A program made the translations under genes and the position numbers. The notes beneath the pieces are model-generated. The model was given only the letters and a program-made list of their open reading frames with translations, was not told where the DNA came from and made no database searches. From the NCBI RefSeq assembly GCF_965638725.1, contig NC_134982.1:42903682-42967681 (forward strand): DNA of 64,000 bases. The letters run 5' to 3'. This DNA comes from Aptenodytes patagonicus (taxonomy: Eukaryota; Chordata; Aves; Sphenisciformes; Spheniscidae). This document shows, piece after piece, positions 39,826-53,300 of this stretch; the stretch's first letter is position 1, and the number at the start of each line of letters is the position of its first letter.

Positions 39826-42800
39826 ACATTCAGCATTGCATCAGTACAGCTGCAACAGCACAACTATGTTATCTGAGTGAGGTTCAGTAGTACAACAGAA
39901 GTGTGAATGCAGCATAGGAAGTGCAGGCTTCATTGAAGGCTAGTGCTTAGTGTTTAATTAAGATACAAATAATATGTTCAACAATTACATAGCACATATA
40001 AATAGAAGCAAAGTGCCACACGTTGTGCAGGATATGCGGCATACTGCGGGTATTTGTCTTTGCAGCACAGTAGGAACGTACACTGCGGCTGAACAAATGG
40101 AGCTGTGCTTCACCTGCAGAGGCTGGGAGTAAAGAAAAAGATTAGGATGGCCTATGAGTTCTGTGAAGTGATTTCTTAAAATTGAGGAAGTTATATCTAG
40201 CTGCCATTTCTGTCAAAAAGAGGTCTTGGTTATACAAAACAGCAAGTAGTGCACCCTGAGCAGTTCTGTCAATAGCATCTGCATCCTGTGACTAATTTTA
40301 TTAACATTGGTTTCTCTTGTGTAAATTTGTCATGTCAAATACAGATTACTTGTGTTTCCAGCATTCAGAATTGCCCTACTGTGGCCCTGATGCCATTTCT
40401 ACTGGAATCAGTGGTAACACTTCTGTTTACTTTGCTGATAGGAGGATCACTTAAAATAACATTAATGCTGCTTTTCCAAAAACAGACAGTAAAAACAAAT
40501 GCTACTGCAAAACTTGGCTGTTTGGGAACCCAACTCAGAGTGTATGTGATGGTCCAGGAAGTGCCACTTTTACTTTTTTTTCATGTTTCTTTTTTCAATA
40601 GAAACTCCTTAGAGTAATCCTTTCCCCATATTTTATCTACACTGGAACAATAAGGGCCAGGATAGGGCTCCAAAATCCTGTGAGTTATAGTAGAAGTACA
40701 GTAGGAATAGGTTTGAAATGGGTCTAACAACTCTGAGGATGAAAGGTCTCAATGTTTCAAGTGCTTTAACAGTGGACCAATTGTCATACTATGTGTGTTC
40801 AAGCTGAGTAGTCCATTCACTCTTTCCCTTTCCTCTGTCAACTCAAAATTTTGGTTTATCTGATAAGACTTTGTCAGATAAAACTTATCATTAATGATAC
40901 ATTTCTACAGAACATTTGGCTTCAGTGAAATTGTATACTTAAAAGGGGCAAAAAATGTTTCGACTGGCCCCAGTAATCAAAGACATAGAAAAGTAGTAGA
41001 GCAAGAACGAAAGGCGGAGAAATTATCTCCCAAACAGTTCAAAACAAAGAAGGGATCATTTATCTGGGAACTTTTTGGATGGATTAATGGTCTTTCATGA
41101 TACATATTTTTAAACTGTAAGCCCTTTAAACCTGTTTGTTGGGAAGAATTATTGCTATTATTAAAAAGGTGTCAAAGGTTTTTGTCTGCCTGAAATTGTA
41201 ATCTATAGGTTTGGAAGTATACATCAGCATGGCTTTTTTTTTTCTTTTTTTTTTTAATAGGTATATGGCTATAAGACCTCTCCATATTGTCTCAGTCTCC
41301 TCTTCAGATCTTTTTCTCTCAGTTTCCTTTCAGTCCAGCCACTTTCTGTAGATTCTTAATTCACAATAAATTCTACGCAATTTCCTCAAACGAAAACATC
41401 TCTCCTTCCATCAGTTATGAAACCTGACTATATATCTGCTCTGAGAAACACAGATAAACTACGAAAGTCATGAATACTGCTTGAACTAGAATTATTTTTT
41501 TCCAGATAGTGGGGTAGGTACTACATTTAAATGAAAATATTTAAAGATTCAATTCAAGCCATTTCAATAAAATAATAAAACTCACCTCAAGTGAAGAAAG
41601 GTTTTAAACTTTTTTGACATAGTAGGCATTAAGAATCAGAGAAATAAAAGACAATTTCAACAAATCTATATTGATTTTAAAAACAACACAAAATCCCATA
41701 ATGCAGGATATAAGCAAATATTCGCAATCTAGCTAAGCATATAACATAGCTTCAACTTCGTGTTTATCTACTTTTCATGCCACTATCAGTACAAATGACG
41801 TACTACATGTGTACAGCTTATAAAAACCTCGGTAACTGCAGGAAATATATGCAGATTTAATCCTAATACCCCTGTCCAAAATAAAGCAGACCCTGGCCTA
41901 CTAGAAATGTAAGTGATCTACTTTACTTCATATGTTTTGCTCAAAGGGAAGATGGTGCCTTTTTACTAAGATTAAATTTTTCCATCAATAATAATTTTGC
42001 GGACCAGTCTGTTGGTTTTGATTGAAATCAGGGCTTTATTTGTGATGCCCTGTGTCACCTGACATGCACTTTCATGAGTCAAGAAAAAGACAAGGACATA
42101 TAACAAAATATGCTCAGTGTCAGATTTAAATTTATCCTGCCAAAAGTGCCACATCAGTATTTCCAGATGGTAAGACAAATGTGTATTACTTTGTACATGC
42201 AAACATAGTATTTCCAATTCTATTTTTCTTTCTATGATGTTGTTTTTCATTGCTTATGGGTGATTTACAAAATTTATAACAAAATGCAAATTTTGAAATC
42301 TGGTGTAAATTATATTTATTTATATGAAGTATAAAGAAGGTACATATAATGTTAAGTATAGTACTTCATTGGTTCTTTTAATTAACTAGAAGATCTGCCA
42401 ATATGTCAAATCTATTGGAAAAACCTCTTTTGTCTACTGCTGTTAGACTACAAATCCATTTAGCATATTTTCTGCTGACTATACATTATGTGCTGGGTTT
42501 TTTTATTCATGCAATCTGCTTTAAATACCCCAAAGGAAATAAAAAATAGAGCTTTTAAATAGTCATTTTTTCTCCCAATTTCTCATAACTGTTTCTCTTG
42601 TTTTCCTTAGATCATTTCAAAACAGTTTCCTATCAACCCAGATAATCCTTCAAATATTTATGTTGATTAAAATAAATCATTAAAACACTGCAGTAAGCCC
42701 ATCTGGTGAAAATCAAAAAATGTCAACTAACAAAGATGGTAGTTCACAAGAAAGGAACTCCAAGTTGCCAAGAAATGTCTTGACTCTAGAAAAGACTCCC

Positions 42801-42894
42801 AGATATTTATTCCTTCAAAATTATCAAGATCAATGAATGCTCTAAGAACCCGACCAATATATCTAACCTCTACAGAGATATCCTGTGTTCATTT

Positions 42895-42913
42895 AAAAAA
42901 AAAAATTTTTTTT
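42895..42913. repeat. A11-T8 tract
   Basis: Eleven A directly followed by eight T, a self-complementary homopolymer pair. Confidence 0.9.
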
Positions 42914-43073
42914 CAAAAGTCTCACTTCTTAATTTTGAAACAAAAAGCATAATCAATAACAACAACAACAAGAACAATATTGTTCAATTATCAAACTACC
43001 AAAATAAAAGCAGAAATATGGAAAACATCAGCCTAAATGGCAAAGCTCATATTGAATCATATGGGTAAAGTGC

Positions 43074-43668
43074 TGTCGTGGTTTAACCCCAGCCGGCAAC
43101 TAAGCCCCACACAGCCGCTCACTCACTGCACCCCCCAGTGGGATGGCAGAGAGAATCAGAAGGCTAAAAGTGAGAAAACTCATGGGTTGAGATAAAGACA
43201 GTTTAATAGGTGAAGCAAAAGCCACGTGCGCAAGCAAGGCAAAACAAGGAATTCATTCACTCCTTCCCATCGGCAGGCAGGTGTTCAGCCATCTCCAGGA
43301 AAGCAGGGCTCCATCACGCGTAACGGTTACTTGGGAAGACAAACGTCATCACTCCAAACATCTCCCCTTCCTCCTTCTTCCCCAGCTTTATATGCTGAGC
43401 ATGACGTCATATGGTGTGGAATATCCCTGTGGTCAGTTGGGGTCAGCTGTCCCAGCTGTGCCCCCTCCCAGCTTCTTGTGCACCCCCAGCCCACTCGCTG
43501 GAGGGGTGGGGTGAGAAGCAGAAAAGGCCTTGACTCTGTGTCAGCACTGCTCAGCAGTAATGAAAACATCCCTCTATTATCCACACTGTTTCCAGCACAA
43601 ATCCAAAACATAGCCCCATACTAGCTTCCATGAAGAAAATTAACTCTACCCCAGCCAAAACCAGCACA
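43074..43668 (-). mobile_element. Solo LTR of an endogenous retrovirus with perfect 5-bp duplication
   Basis: A 595-bp LTR on the minus strand, from TGTGCTGGTTTTGGCTGGGG (at 43668) to GGTTAAACCACGACA (at 43074). It has TGT...ACA termini and is flanked by AGTGC at 43069-43073 and 43669-43673. A minus-strand TATA-like box (complement of CTTTATATGC, near 43386) and ATTAAAC (complement near 43200) are visible. No internal retroviral coding sequence is attached, so recombination between two LTRs has removed the provirus. The LTR is one I recognise from many bird genomes. Relative to the LTR at 29065-29649 it shares the same motif order but differs at its 3' end. Confidence 0.92.
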
Positions 43669-43673
43669 AGTGC

Positions 43674-46600
43674 ACAGCAATTCATGGAATTTTTGAATTT
43701 CTGGGACATCTGCATACAGGAAAGGAATCTTTATTCCACATAGATTTTACAATTACTGTAAATACACAAAAAGTAGAAACTTCAAAGCAAATCTATATGA
43801 AACCTGTTTTAAACAATCTTTTGCAGACACTACCACTAAGTTCACATGAAACATAACAACTACAATATATGCTTACAAGAAAGTACTGCCCATTATGACA
43901 GAAAAGTCACACTGTTCTCCATTTATGATGAAGTCAGCTTCAAGATCCTCACTGGTTCAATTTATTAGTCCAAATACCTTTCTGAGTAATACTTCCAAAA
44001 CGACATCCACCAAGACATTGCAATGCAAATCTGTGTCTTCTACAGAAAAATGTTTGTCTCCACACAACAATCCTGAGTATCTGATAAAATCTACAGGTTC
44101 ATGCTCTATGTTGCTTTCTGTTCCTGCATTACCTCTCAATTTCATAAAGGGTAATACAGTACTGCAAAAAGAGAATACAGTGCAGCTTGACAAAAGAGGC
44201 CTGCTGAGGCTAGCTACTGAATATAATTCAGGTAATACAAATCTTAGGATGCATGTCATTGTAGTTGAGGACATTTATGACAAGCCATTTAAAGCAAAGA
44301 AATGCTAACTGTAGTGTAGTCATGTCCCTGGTCTCAGGGAAATTCCAAAAGCAGCGAAGTGCAGTTATTAAAACCAGCAAAATTATTGGTTTCAATGAGG
44401 ATTTCTTTTCTCATGGGATGATGAAAAGAGATCTAAAGTTTTGTCATTTAAAATTAAAGTTCTTAATAAAGGAACTACAATGAAAATTGACACAGTCTTA
44501 GGCAAAAATAGTTGTGCCCTTCTTGGAATTAATTGAGTTTCAGTGTTTTAACTAATGCATCTACTACAGCTTTTTTGTAACAGCAAAATTACAAGACAAG
44601 GATTGCAAGTTAGCCCTAATAGGGTAATACTGACAGTTAGAGAGAATAATGATGAGTGAGGAACTAAAGGACTTCAGATGTTATATTTAAAAATAACATT
44701 TGAAATAGAAATAATTACATCCATGTATTACTAGTTCAAATATTGTAGTTGTAAGTCTGATTTAGAAACATGTTTTCATGTTGTATGCAACATAAAAATA
44801 TACATCCAAGTTATGTTGTCAAATCTCTATGAGATTCATTATTGATCTTACAGAAAATGGCTGTAGGTGAAGCAGAAAGCATGAGGTACTTGCTTTCTAA
44901 TTCAAGTGTAAGAGAACTGTCATTGCAAACAATTAAATATTGTTCTTACTTTTCCAGTTGCCATGACTCTCCACCTAAAATCCTCTGCACAGGTACCCTC
45001 TTATTTGTATGCGCTTACAGTAAAAGAGAGACAAATTGTGGATGTAATATACTTGGGCTTAATTAGCATCCTTGGTATCACAGAAGAAGCTATTAATTTC
45101 CCTGCTTTTGCCACATGGTACCTCTTCAATTAAGGCAGGAACCTTCTACTTTGTTGTCTATTTCTGTTAACCATTCACACATAGGGCCAGACTTTTGTAG
45201 TTACTTAGGCACCAAAAAACACATACTGGATGGTATTGATGTGAGCAACCGGTAATTCCTGCCAGCAGACATCAGCAAGAGACAGCAGTTCACATCTAGC
45301 AGGGGAAAAGCCACAGTTTATACCGCTAGGGATCTGCTGAAAAAGACTCCGAGTCTTCTCAGAGAATGTGTTCAGAAGCCTAATGGACTTCTGAAGTTTC
45401 TGTTTTGCCAAACCGCTGAATGCGTTTCTTTGATGATGGCAGGAAGAATAAAATTACTCTCTAGTTTGTTGCTAGAACTGCAAGAACTGGCTTTAAAATT
45501 AAGCTAAAATGGTTTATTGATAAGCAGACCTTGGAGGTTTTATTGCATACATGATCAGATGGAAAATTCAGGAGTGATTTTGTCTCTGAGTTTCAAAGAG
45601 TTTAAACAGTTTAGGCTCAGTACTATGCACTTACTAAGTAAGATTACTACCCTTTTCAGCAGCTACTACATTGCTGCATGTATAACTGAAGTAGTTTAGG
45701 ACTTATACATATTTCACCTTGTCCTGAGGAAAAGGTTGTGTAAATAGAGGAAATGTTGTTGCACCATGATTCAGCCGTTTCTGAAGGAGATTCAAAACCA
45801 TGTGGCTCTGAAAGATTTAGAAATATGGCATCCTTGTGATGTGTGGTTTTACTGCAGTTATGAGTGCATTCTGAAATAGTTCATGAATTTTGACATCCCT
45901 GTAAGACTGACAGAATTCTGGTTTTGAGGAAACACTAAATGAGGTTCATAGTCCATCTTGTTTTATTCACCACCCTTCATGCTTCTTTGAGCCAAAGCCA
46001 TTTTGAAAGCACTCTCTGCAACATGGAAGAAGCAAGGATAAGAATTTTCATATTTATGAACGTGAAAATACATGGAATCATGGCAGTATGCCTAAAGTTA
46101 TGTGACTTTATTTGACCCTGGAAATCAGAAGCTTCTGAGGAGAATAAAAAAACCCAGAAACGCCTTTTACTTTTTTTTTTTTTCTATGAGCAAATTTACT
46201 TGCCTGAACTCTGATACGTGACTGAGAGGGCTGCCAGTGGCTGTCCTGTAGCAGAGGACAGCACCGTACCCTGAAGATGACCTGCCACCCTGTCAGACCT
46301 GTGACATGTTGAGTCATCACTTCAGTAGAAATCTGAGCAGTGTTCACACAGAGGTCAGCAGTAAGCTGACCTGGGATCCCCCTTTGGCACAGAGAAGACT
46401 TCGGCCTCCAGGCTCAGCTTGAAGAAATAGTATGAGCAGGGAGCCCAGAAACCTGGTTGCTAATACTCAGCCAGATGTTAAACAGTTTTGTTACGGGTGC
46501 GAAGTGCCATCAAGGTATCAGCACCTTTGATTATAAAATTGGGAAAAGCACAGAGACTATTAATGGATTTCTATGGGGACTGCAGGAATACACAGAACAC

Positions 46601-48116
46601 CAGTTCAAGTGGAAAAATCGCTGTCCAGGTGGCTGTAACTGTGTCATGTATGTAGACAGAGTCTCAAATTTTGTGGAAATCCCAGGGAGGAATTTTGGTT
46701 CATGTGACCGGACAGATACTCCACAGATATTCCAGTGTTTGATGTACCCTGTTCCTTACTCCTCAGCTACTGCTCCAACTGGGCTTGAAATGACACTGCA
46801 CCTGCTGGTGCTAGTGAGCTGTGGGACGTGAAGAGCGATGAGGGATAAAGAGGGACTGAACCCCCTTGCCTTGGTAAATCTGCAAATGTTATGGATTTCT
46901 AACTATGTAAGAGTCGCTAGTAGAAATCACATGCTTATCCATGGTCGCCTACACTAGGCCTAGCAGTTCATCAACAGCAAGCAGTTTTTCTCAGGCGGAG
47001 AACTTCAAGCCTAGCTGACTGCTGTGGAAGATTCACACATATTTTGTGCAGTGGAAAGATCCATCATACCAAAAAATTTTTTTTGCAGTAACAAAATGAA
47101 AATTGTATCCTTCTGATCAATACAAATCCTACTTAATCTAGGACACTTCTGTTCCCCTGACTTAAGAATGCCTTCTGCAGAATATTTGAGTAAGACAAAG
47201 AAGCTTTACCTATACCCTAAGGAGCTGCAGACGTACAAAAGAAAGCTGATTTGGAAAACTAACTGGGAGAAGAGAATCCTGAGGATGCATGCTGCCAAAG
47301 CCTGACTTCGGAAGAGTGAGTGGACAGGAGTTGATGTAAACGGATTTAACAACTAGCTTTTCCACAACTAAATAGGAAGATAGGTGACTTAGTCACAAAA
47401 TAAGAAAAGCCCTGTGTTCACACTTTTCTCTAGAGACTTCTTGTAAGAAATACGTTTGGCTTTGTGTAAGAAATTTACAGAAAGCCTGCTGCATAAATGT
47501 TCTTATGTCTGTGTATTAGTGCATGGACACAATTACATTTGATGCGCACAAGTTGCTGATAGCATTTTAGTTTTTATTGGTCTAAATGATCTCTTTCTAA
47601 TGTAGTGTTTATGTTACTGCTGTCTCTCAAGAGAAAAAGGTGCTAAACCCAAGAACTGGAAATGCAGAGATTATAATTTCTTCAAACAATACACAATAAA
47701 CTTCAGAGGAACCTAAGTGTCAATAAGATGGTGTGTTTTTTCGTTACCTGTTATCCTTCCTCAGTCTCACTATCTCTCTCCCCTTCCTTGCATTAATAAA
47801 CAAAGAACAGCAATGATGTCCCTGATAAAAGTGTGCTTCCTTAAACCAAGCTACTTCTTTTTAAATGATTAAATTCTGTATGTTGGGGGGAGGTGAGGCA
47901 TTGCTCATGTGGCAGACTGTGGGTAAGTAGGCAAATACATGCCACAGTGAAAGGAAAGGTCAGGAGAAGCGGTAGGTAGCATTCTTTTATTACTGTAAAA
48001 AGGAATGAAACAGTGTATTGTCTCTGCCAGTCTTCCCATCCCCATCCCCCCAGTAAGACATTCTAATTAAAATGGTTTCATTTAGTATATCAGATACAAA
48101 GGTTCACTGACACTGA
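43674..48116. other. Intergenic, no gene seen
   Basis: AT-rich sequence with no recognisable gene. An ATG-initiated frame at 43895-44308 (137 codons) resembles no family and is treated as chance. A T-rich tract lies near 46171-46184. Confidence 0.6.
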
Positions 48117-48650
48117 CAGAAAGGAATACACACTGCTCCAGCGTGGGTCCCCCACAGACCACAGCTCCTGCCAGAAAACCTGCTCCTGCGTGGGCCCTCC
48201 ATGAGCTGCTGCTTCCCTCGGGGCACGTCCACCTGCTCTGGTGTGGGGTCCTCCATGTGCTGCAGGTGGGTATCCGCTCCACTGTGGTCATCCATGGGCT
48301 GCAGGGGTACGACCTGCTCCACCATGGTCTTCACCATGGGCTGCAGGGGAATCACTGCTCCAAAGTAGAGAGCAGCGGTGGCCGCAGCACCTCCTCCCCT
48401 CCTTCTTCACTGGCCTTGGTGTCTGCAGGGCTGTTTCTCCCACAATTTTCTCACAGCTGCTGTGCAGTGTTTTTTACTTTTTCCTAAATGCATTATCTCA
48501 GAGGTACCACGAGCATTGCTGAGGGCCCAGCTGTGCCCTGCAGTGGGTCTACTGGCGCTGTCTGGAACTGTCTGTGTCCAGCACAGAGCAGCCTCTGGTA
48601 TCTTCTCACAGAGGCAGCCCCCCGTCCCCCCGAACTTGCCATGCAAACCT
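48117..48650 (-). mobile_element. Truncated LTR fragment, minus strand
   Basis: Read on the minus strand, it starts near 48650 with a GCATGGCAAG segment and continues through GAGAAACAGCCCTGCAGACACC-like and CTGCAGCCCATGG repeats to GGAGCAG repeats at 48130. This is the order seen in the 5' half of the long LTR at 28439. It is cut off at about 48117, so the 3' half is missing. The sequence is more diverged than the copy at 28.4 kb. Open frames here are GC-rich repeat artefacts. Confidence 0.8.
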
Positions 48651-49130
48651 ACTACCGCATCTTACAAAAACTCAAGGGTTTGCTTATCAATAAAACATTG
48701 TAACTTAATTTCAAACCTAATTCTCGGAGTTCCAGGAACAAGCTGGAGGCTAATTATATTCTTCCTGCCATCATCAAAGAAACACATTGTGGCTGTTTGG
48801 CAGAACAAGAACCTTGTGTGTGCAGGAGGCCTCGCCACTTACTCACTTGGGGCAAACATGACCCAGATTTTTCAGTTTGGTTCAGCAGATCCCCAAGCCA
48901 GCAAACGGCATGACAGCCTAGCTCTTTCGAGAAGTATCTTAAATTCAACTTGGTCTAGTCATTATGCTAATAACAGTTCAGCCACTTTCAAACAGCTGAG
49001 AGATGTAATAATTTCTACGTTTGCCTAGCCTGGGGAAAAAAAAAATCTTCAACATATTGTAATGGCTACCACATTTAAACTCCTAAGACAAGTTACTTGA
49101 TATCTTAAAAACAAACAGAAGTGGCTAGCC
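48651..49130. other. Intergenic, no gene seen
   Basis: Short AT-rich segment between the LTR fragment and the VPS13A CpG island. Nothing recognisable. Confidence 0.6.
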
Positions 49131-49149
49131 AGTGTGAAACCCTCGTATT

Positions 49150-50300
49150 TCCCTCGGAAATCGCACGAAGCCACCCTGGGAAAGGGCTGAGGCACGCCCC
49201 CCAGCCGCCCCCTCACCCTGCCGCGGCGCGACGCGGCGCGGCGCGGCCCCCGCCGGCTCCCGTAGCCTCAGGCAAACCGCGCCCCTTCCTCCCCACGCCC
49301 GCAGCCGGCACCAATCTACTGCGCCTGCGCCTGGAAAAGCCGCCCAAGACGCGTGCGCGCAGCGCGAGGGGGGGCCGAGTTTTGACGGCAGGCGGGAGGT
49401 GGGCGGGGCGGAGGCGGTGGGCCGGGACGGGGCCCGCCCCCTCGGGCCGCGGGGCGGGGCGCCGCAGTGTGTGTGGCGGAGGGCGGGGCGGGGCCGCGGC
49501 CGGGCAGGGGCAGGGGCCGGGGCCGGGGCGGCGGCGGGGTTGCTGCTGCCGCCGGGGCAGGATGGTGTTTGAGTCGCTGGTCGTGGACGTCCTGAACCGT
49601 TTCCTCGGCGACTACGTGGTGAACCTGGACAGCTCCCAGCTGAAGCTGGGCATCTGGGGAGGTACGGGGCTGCCGCGCCGCGGGGGGAAGCGCCGCCCGG
49701 CCCGGCCGCGCTGGTGAGCCGCCCGCCTGCCCGCCCGTCCGCCGCCGCCCTCAGCACCCCCGCCGCGCTTCCCGCCCGGCCGGGCTCGGGGCCGCCCTGC
49801 CGCTCGCGCAAGGGAGGAGGCCGGGGCGGTGCCCCCCGGGCGTCCGGCCGGGCCGGGCCGGGCCGGGCGGTGCCGCGCCCGCCGCCGCGCTGGGCTGCCT
49901 GCCCGGCAGCTCTGCCGCCGCTCCACCTGCCCGGCAGCCCGGCGGCTTAAAAATAGTCGTGGGGGCGGGCGGGCGGGCGGGCTGGGGAGGAGGTGTCCGC
50001 GGGGGGCGTGGAGCAGCCGGTTGCGGCAGCGGGGGGCGGTGGGGCGGGAGGCGGCCGCGGGGCCGGGAGGAGCTGCAAAACAAGGGGAAGAAAAACCTGG
50101 CCGAAGTGCTTGAGGTGTATGAATGTCCGCTTGGGTTTTATTTTTCCGTATGGAGCTGCCCTTGCTGTCTTCTCCTGGCTGGGGACGTACCTTGGCTGGA
50201 GAGCTTGCGGGGGTCGGGATCCAAGGGGTGTTTATGGCATTCGCGGAAAGTTTGGGGAGGGCTGGGCGGGCAGCTGGAGCCGCCGCCGCTCGGAGCCGGG
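49150..50300 (+). promoter_or_regulatory. VPS13A CpG-island promoter
   Basis: A GC- and CpG-dense region around coding exon 1. GC boxes (GGGCGGGG type) lie at 49401-49410, 49451-49460 and 49481-49490. An NRF1-like TGCGCCTGCGCC lies at 49320-49331, with another GC-alternating motif near 49349-49360. No TATA box is seen, so initiation is probably dispersed, as in housekeeping genes. There is no ATG in any frame for about 400 bases before the start codon, which suits a leader without upstream ORFs. GGGC repeats at 49962-49983 and GGGCC repeats at 49850-49870 lie in the start of intron 1. Confidence 0.8.
49562..49661 (+). CDS. VPS13A: VPS13A coding exon 1
   Basis: Residues 1-33 plus one base. 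It starts [20 protein letters not shown], the most conserved VPS13 signature. Donor GAG|GTACGG. It sits in the CpG island and is followed by a 7.8-kb intron. Confidence 0.95.
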
Positions 50301-53300
50301 AGCCTGACCCGGCTTTGGGTGAATGCGAAACTGAACTGACTGACTGACTTTTTGCCTGCCCGGAAGATAAGAAACTGAAAATAAACGCCTGGGGTTTTGG
50401 TAGCGTTTCAGTGTCAGTGGTGGGCTGGTGGAAGTGAGTCGCCTCTCCGCAAACAGCGGTGACATGCCGTTTCTTTCTGGCGCTGTCATCTGTCTAGACG
50501 GTCTAGAATATTTGTCATTTTTAGCGTTAAAGAGTCAGGAAGAGAGACCGTCTTGGGTGTTTGCAGAGGCTGTGACCAGCTGTGCTAGGCGAGGTAGGCA
50601 GTAGTCTGTAGAAATACAACAGCGTGCCAGTTCTGAAGGGACTTCTGTTTGAACGTGCTCTGTTGAGGTCCCTTTGGTAACGTACGTACAACAAAATGGC
50701 AACAAAGTTGTCTCTTTGCAGTATGTCTGGGCAAAGTAAGGTAGCATAAGAAGAGCAAGACACATACAACTAACAGATGCGTGTGCAGTGACCACTCCTG
50801 GCTGGGTTTTGAAAGTGCATTCCAGGTGTCTGCAGCATCAGCAAAAGCAAACACAGAGGTGCAGGTTTTTTTTACATGTGCGTTCATATGTCTGCAGGTG
50901 TGAAGCATCCTTGAGGTATTCCCTACCTACAGTTCCATTCTTAGGTACTCACATATATGAATCAGATTTTGGAAGCTTCTCCTGGAGTTTTTGTTGCATT
51001 TTGGACGTTTTTGTTTCATGCTTCTGTTTTCCGAAATGGCGTCCTTACTTGGTTTCATCTCTGCAGTAATTTTCCTTCAATTAATCAAGGCATTTGTAGG
51101 ATATTTGCGAAGTTCATCCTCTATATGGGGTCTTAACACTGCAACAGCACATGTAACTGCTGGAGAGAAAGTAGTAGTCCTTGATCTGTAGCAGTAAGGC
51201 CCAATATAGCGTATTTATTACAGATTATGCGCGTCTTATTTCAAAGAATTGAGTTACTGCATCTTTCAGCAAAAGTGTGTCAAACTAATTGTTTGATTTG
51301 TGTACTTCACAAGTTCTTCAGTTATAGTTTCTTCTTTCTGTTCAGGGAAGGCAAGCAAAATATTTAATGTAAAATATGGAACATTCTGTAAATGCTTTGG
51401 GCAATGCTTATACATTACAAAAAGGTAAAAGCTTATTTTTCCAGCTCTGTAGATTGCTGGTGGTTACTCTTGGCAGCTTATGCTTCTGTGAGGCAACTCT
51501 TACCAGATTAGATGCACATTAGCTCTCTCACTTTTTAAAAAAAACTAAATAGATCTCACTGATTTTTACTTTGGAGTTTTGATATTCAGCTGTTATTTTT
51601 TTTTTATGTATGTGGAACTTGATTTTGGGATTTTTCTATTATTTCCTCTTCAAGTAGTTTTAGTATTTTAGAGGCTTTAATATATTTTTTCTTTAAATTA
51701 AATTCCTTTTTCCTCAGTAGAGTGCCTTTGTACTAGAATAAAATTAGTTTTTCTCTACATAGTCTGTTTACTTGCTTAGCATGAAAATTGATATATGAAG
51801 CTGTGTCTTGCTCTGAGATGCCCAGAACTACTGTGTAGCATTGTTGAAGTGTCACCTGTAAAGGTTTATTTTTTCCTGGTCTACTGCATGACGCTTTCAC
51901 TTGTATTTGCAACTGAAACTACATTTAATGGCATATGCATCTGCAATATTGCTTTCATTCCAAAGATCTTGGAGGACTTAGAAATTGCATTCCTCTAAAA
52001 GGCAGTAACTATTAGTAGTAGTAACAGTAGACTACTGTCTTTATACAGAGGCCATCATTGATTAGTAGATCCCTACACTCACAGTATATCTAAAGTCTAC
52101 TGATAATTTTATTGGCTTCCCAATTACTGAAATTGTGGAACTAAATTCTTTTTTTAGAAAAATAGTACTATTTTTTGGTCTTCATATTTTGTGTAAACTT
52201 AATACTTTTTCCATGCTTGTCTGCATGCTCTGAAAGCATTTCCATTACAGCTATGTGTTTCCATACAGTGTTTGTCTTTATGTGTCATGATGAACTTGCT
52301 AAATTTTACATAAATCGTGTAGTCTTGAAATTAAATTGTCCTAAATCCATTCAGTATTCTAGTAGTGATTAAAAGGAAAGTTTTTCTCCCTGTAACAAAT
52401 GGCCAGTGCTTTCTGGATGCTTATAGCACTGCACAGGTGCTATACATCTGTGCCTTAAATTTTAAAAGGCATATATTTTTTTTGCCTCTGAAGGATTAAT
52501 ACCCAAGGGAGTTTTCTTAGATGCTGTAGGGAACAAGTTATGTCCGTGTGATATTTTATAGCTAGCCTGTTTAGATTAAGACTGGTAACCTGTTGGTAGA
52601 CTCTGGATATATGTATAAAAACTAACTTTATAGAGTTTCAGCTTCTGTAAATTTGGGAGCTTTATTAATGACTTTTTAACGAACGTGCTTAACGTTCATT
52701 TCGGTTTTGCATAATGAGAGAATTCAGCATGCCATATTAAAGCTATCCAGATTCAATCTGTGTGGTAAAGTTCTGTGGTGACACTGCTCCAAACAACATA
52801 CATGAACACAGTAATAACTACCAAAATGTTTTAAAATGGTTTTGTTTGTCTCATTAAAAAACCCCTGAGATTGAAGGGTAAAAATGCAGACTGTCTCAAT
52901 ACTAAAGAAAGATGTGATGTCTGGAAACAGACTCATGGCTGAGAGTTGCAAGAACTGAATGACCTGAAATATAAAAGGCAATGCAGAAAGGAGAACGTAG
53001 GACAACCTATACAAGTAAAAAAGGTAATTTGAACATGTAAGGCCAATATTGGGAAGGCCAAGGCTCAGAAAAGAATGTAACGGGGAAGGAAATCATATTC
53101 CTTAAGAACTCCATTAGTCTGAAGCAGAATAAAAAACTACTGTGTTAGGCAGCCATCAAGGAAAGCTATTGGATGGCTGATGCTGGGAAGGACAGCGTTT
53201 TAAGCCTCTTCTTGTTCTGGTCTCCACTTCAAAGGATAGTTTCAATGAGCTGCTGCGTTAACAAGTGTAAGTACTTGGCTTAGATGAACAGGTTAGATAT

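Larger units (their letters stand above)
36382..43068. other. Intergenic, no gene seen
   Basis: AT-rich DNA without recognisable gene or dispersed repeat. Simple repeats lie at 39455-39469, 39797-39825, 42895-42913 and an (AAC)n at about 42958-42971. Confidence 0.6.

Noticed and set aside
43895-44308. ATG-initiated 137-codon frame next to the solo LTR
   Set aside because: No recognisable domain, and an overlapping antisense frame of similar length. About one such frame is expected by chance in 64 kb of this composition.
46457-46831. A 124-codon frame at 46.5 kb
   Set aside because: It begins with TTG, has no known motif and has no splice or promoter context.
48082-49028. Frames of 70-216 codons at 48.1-49.0 kb
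   Set aside because: They run through the same LTR repeat units and into flanking DNA. No protein similarity is seen.
49121-49561. In-frame open sequence upstream of the VPS13A ATG
   Set aside because: The frame is open for 147 codons but contains no ATG (its first codon is GTG), and it is GC-rich leader sequence. The known VPS13 N-terminus begins at 49562.
49125-49811. A 228-codon minus-strand frame over the VPS13A CpG island
   Set aside because: Composition artefact: Pro/Ala/Arg/Gly-rich with no recognisable domain.
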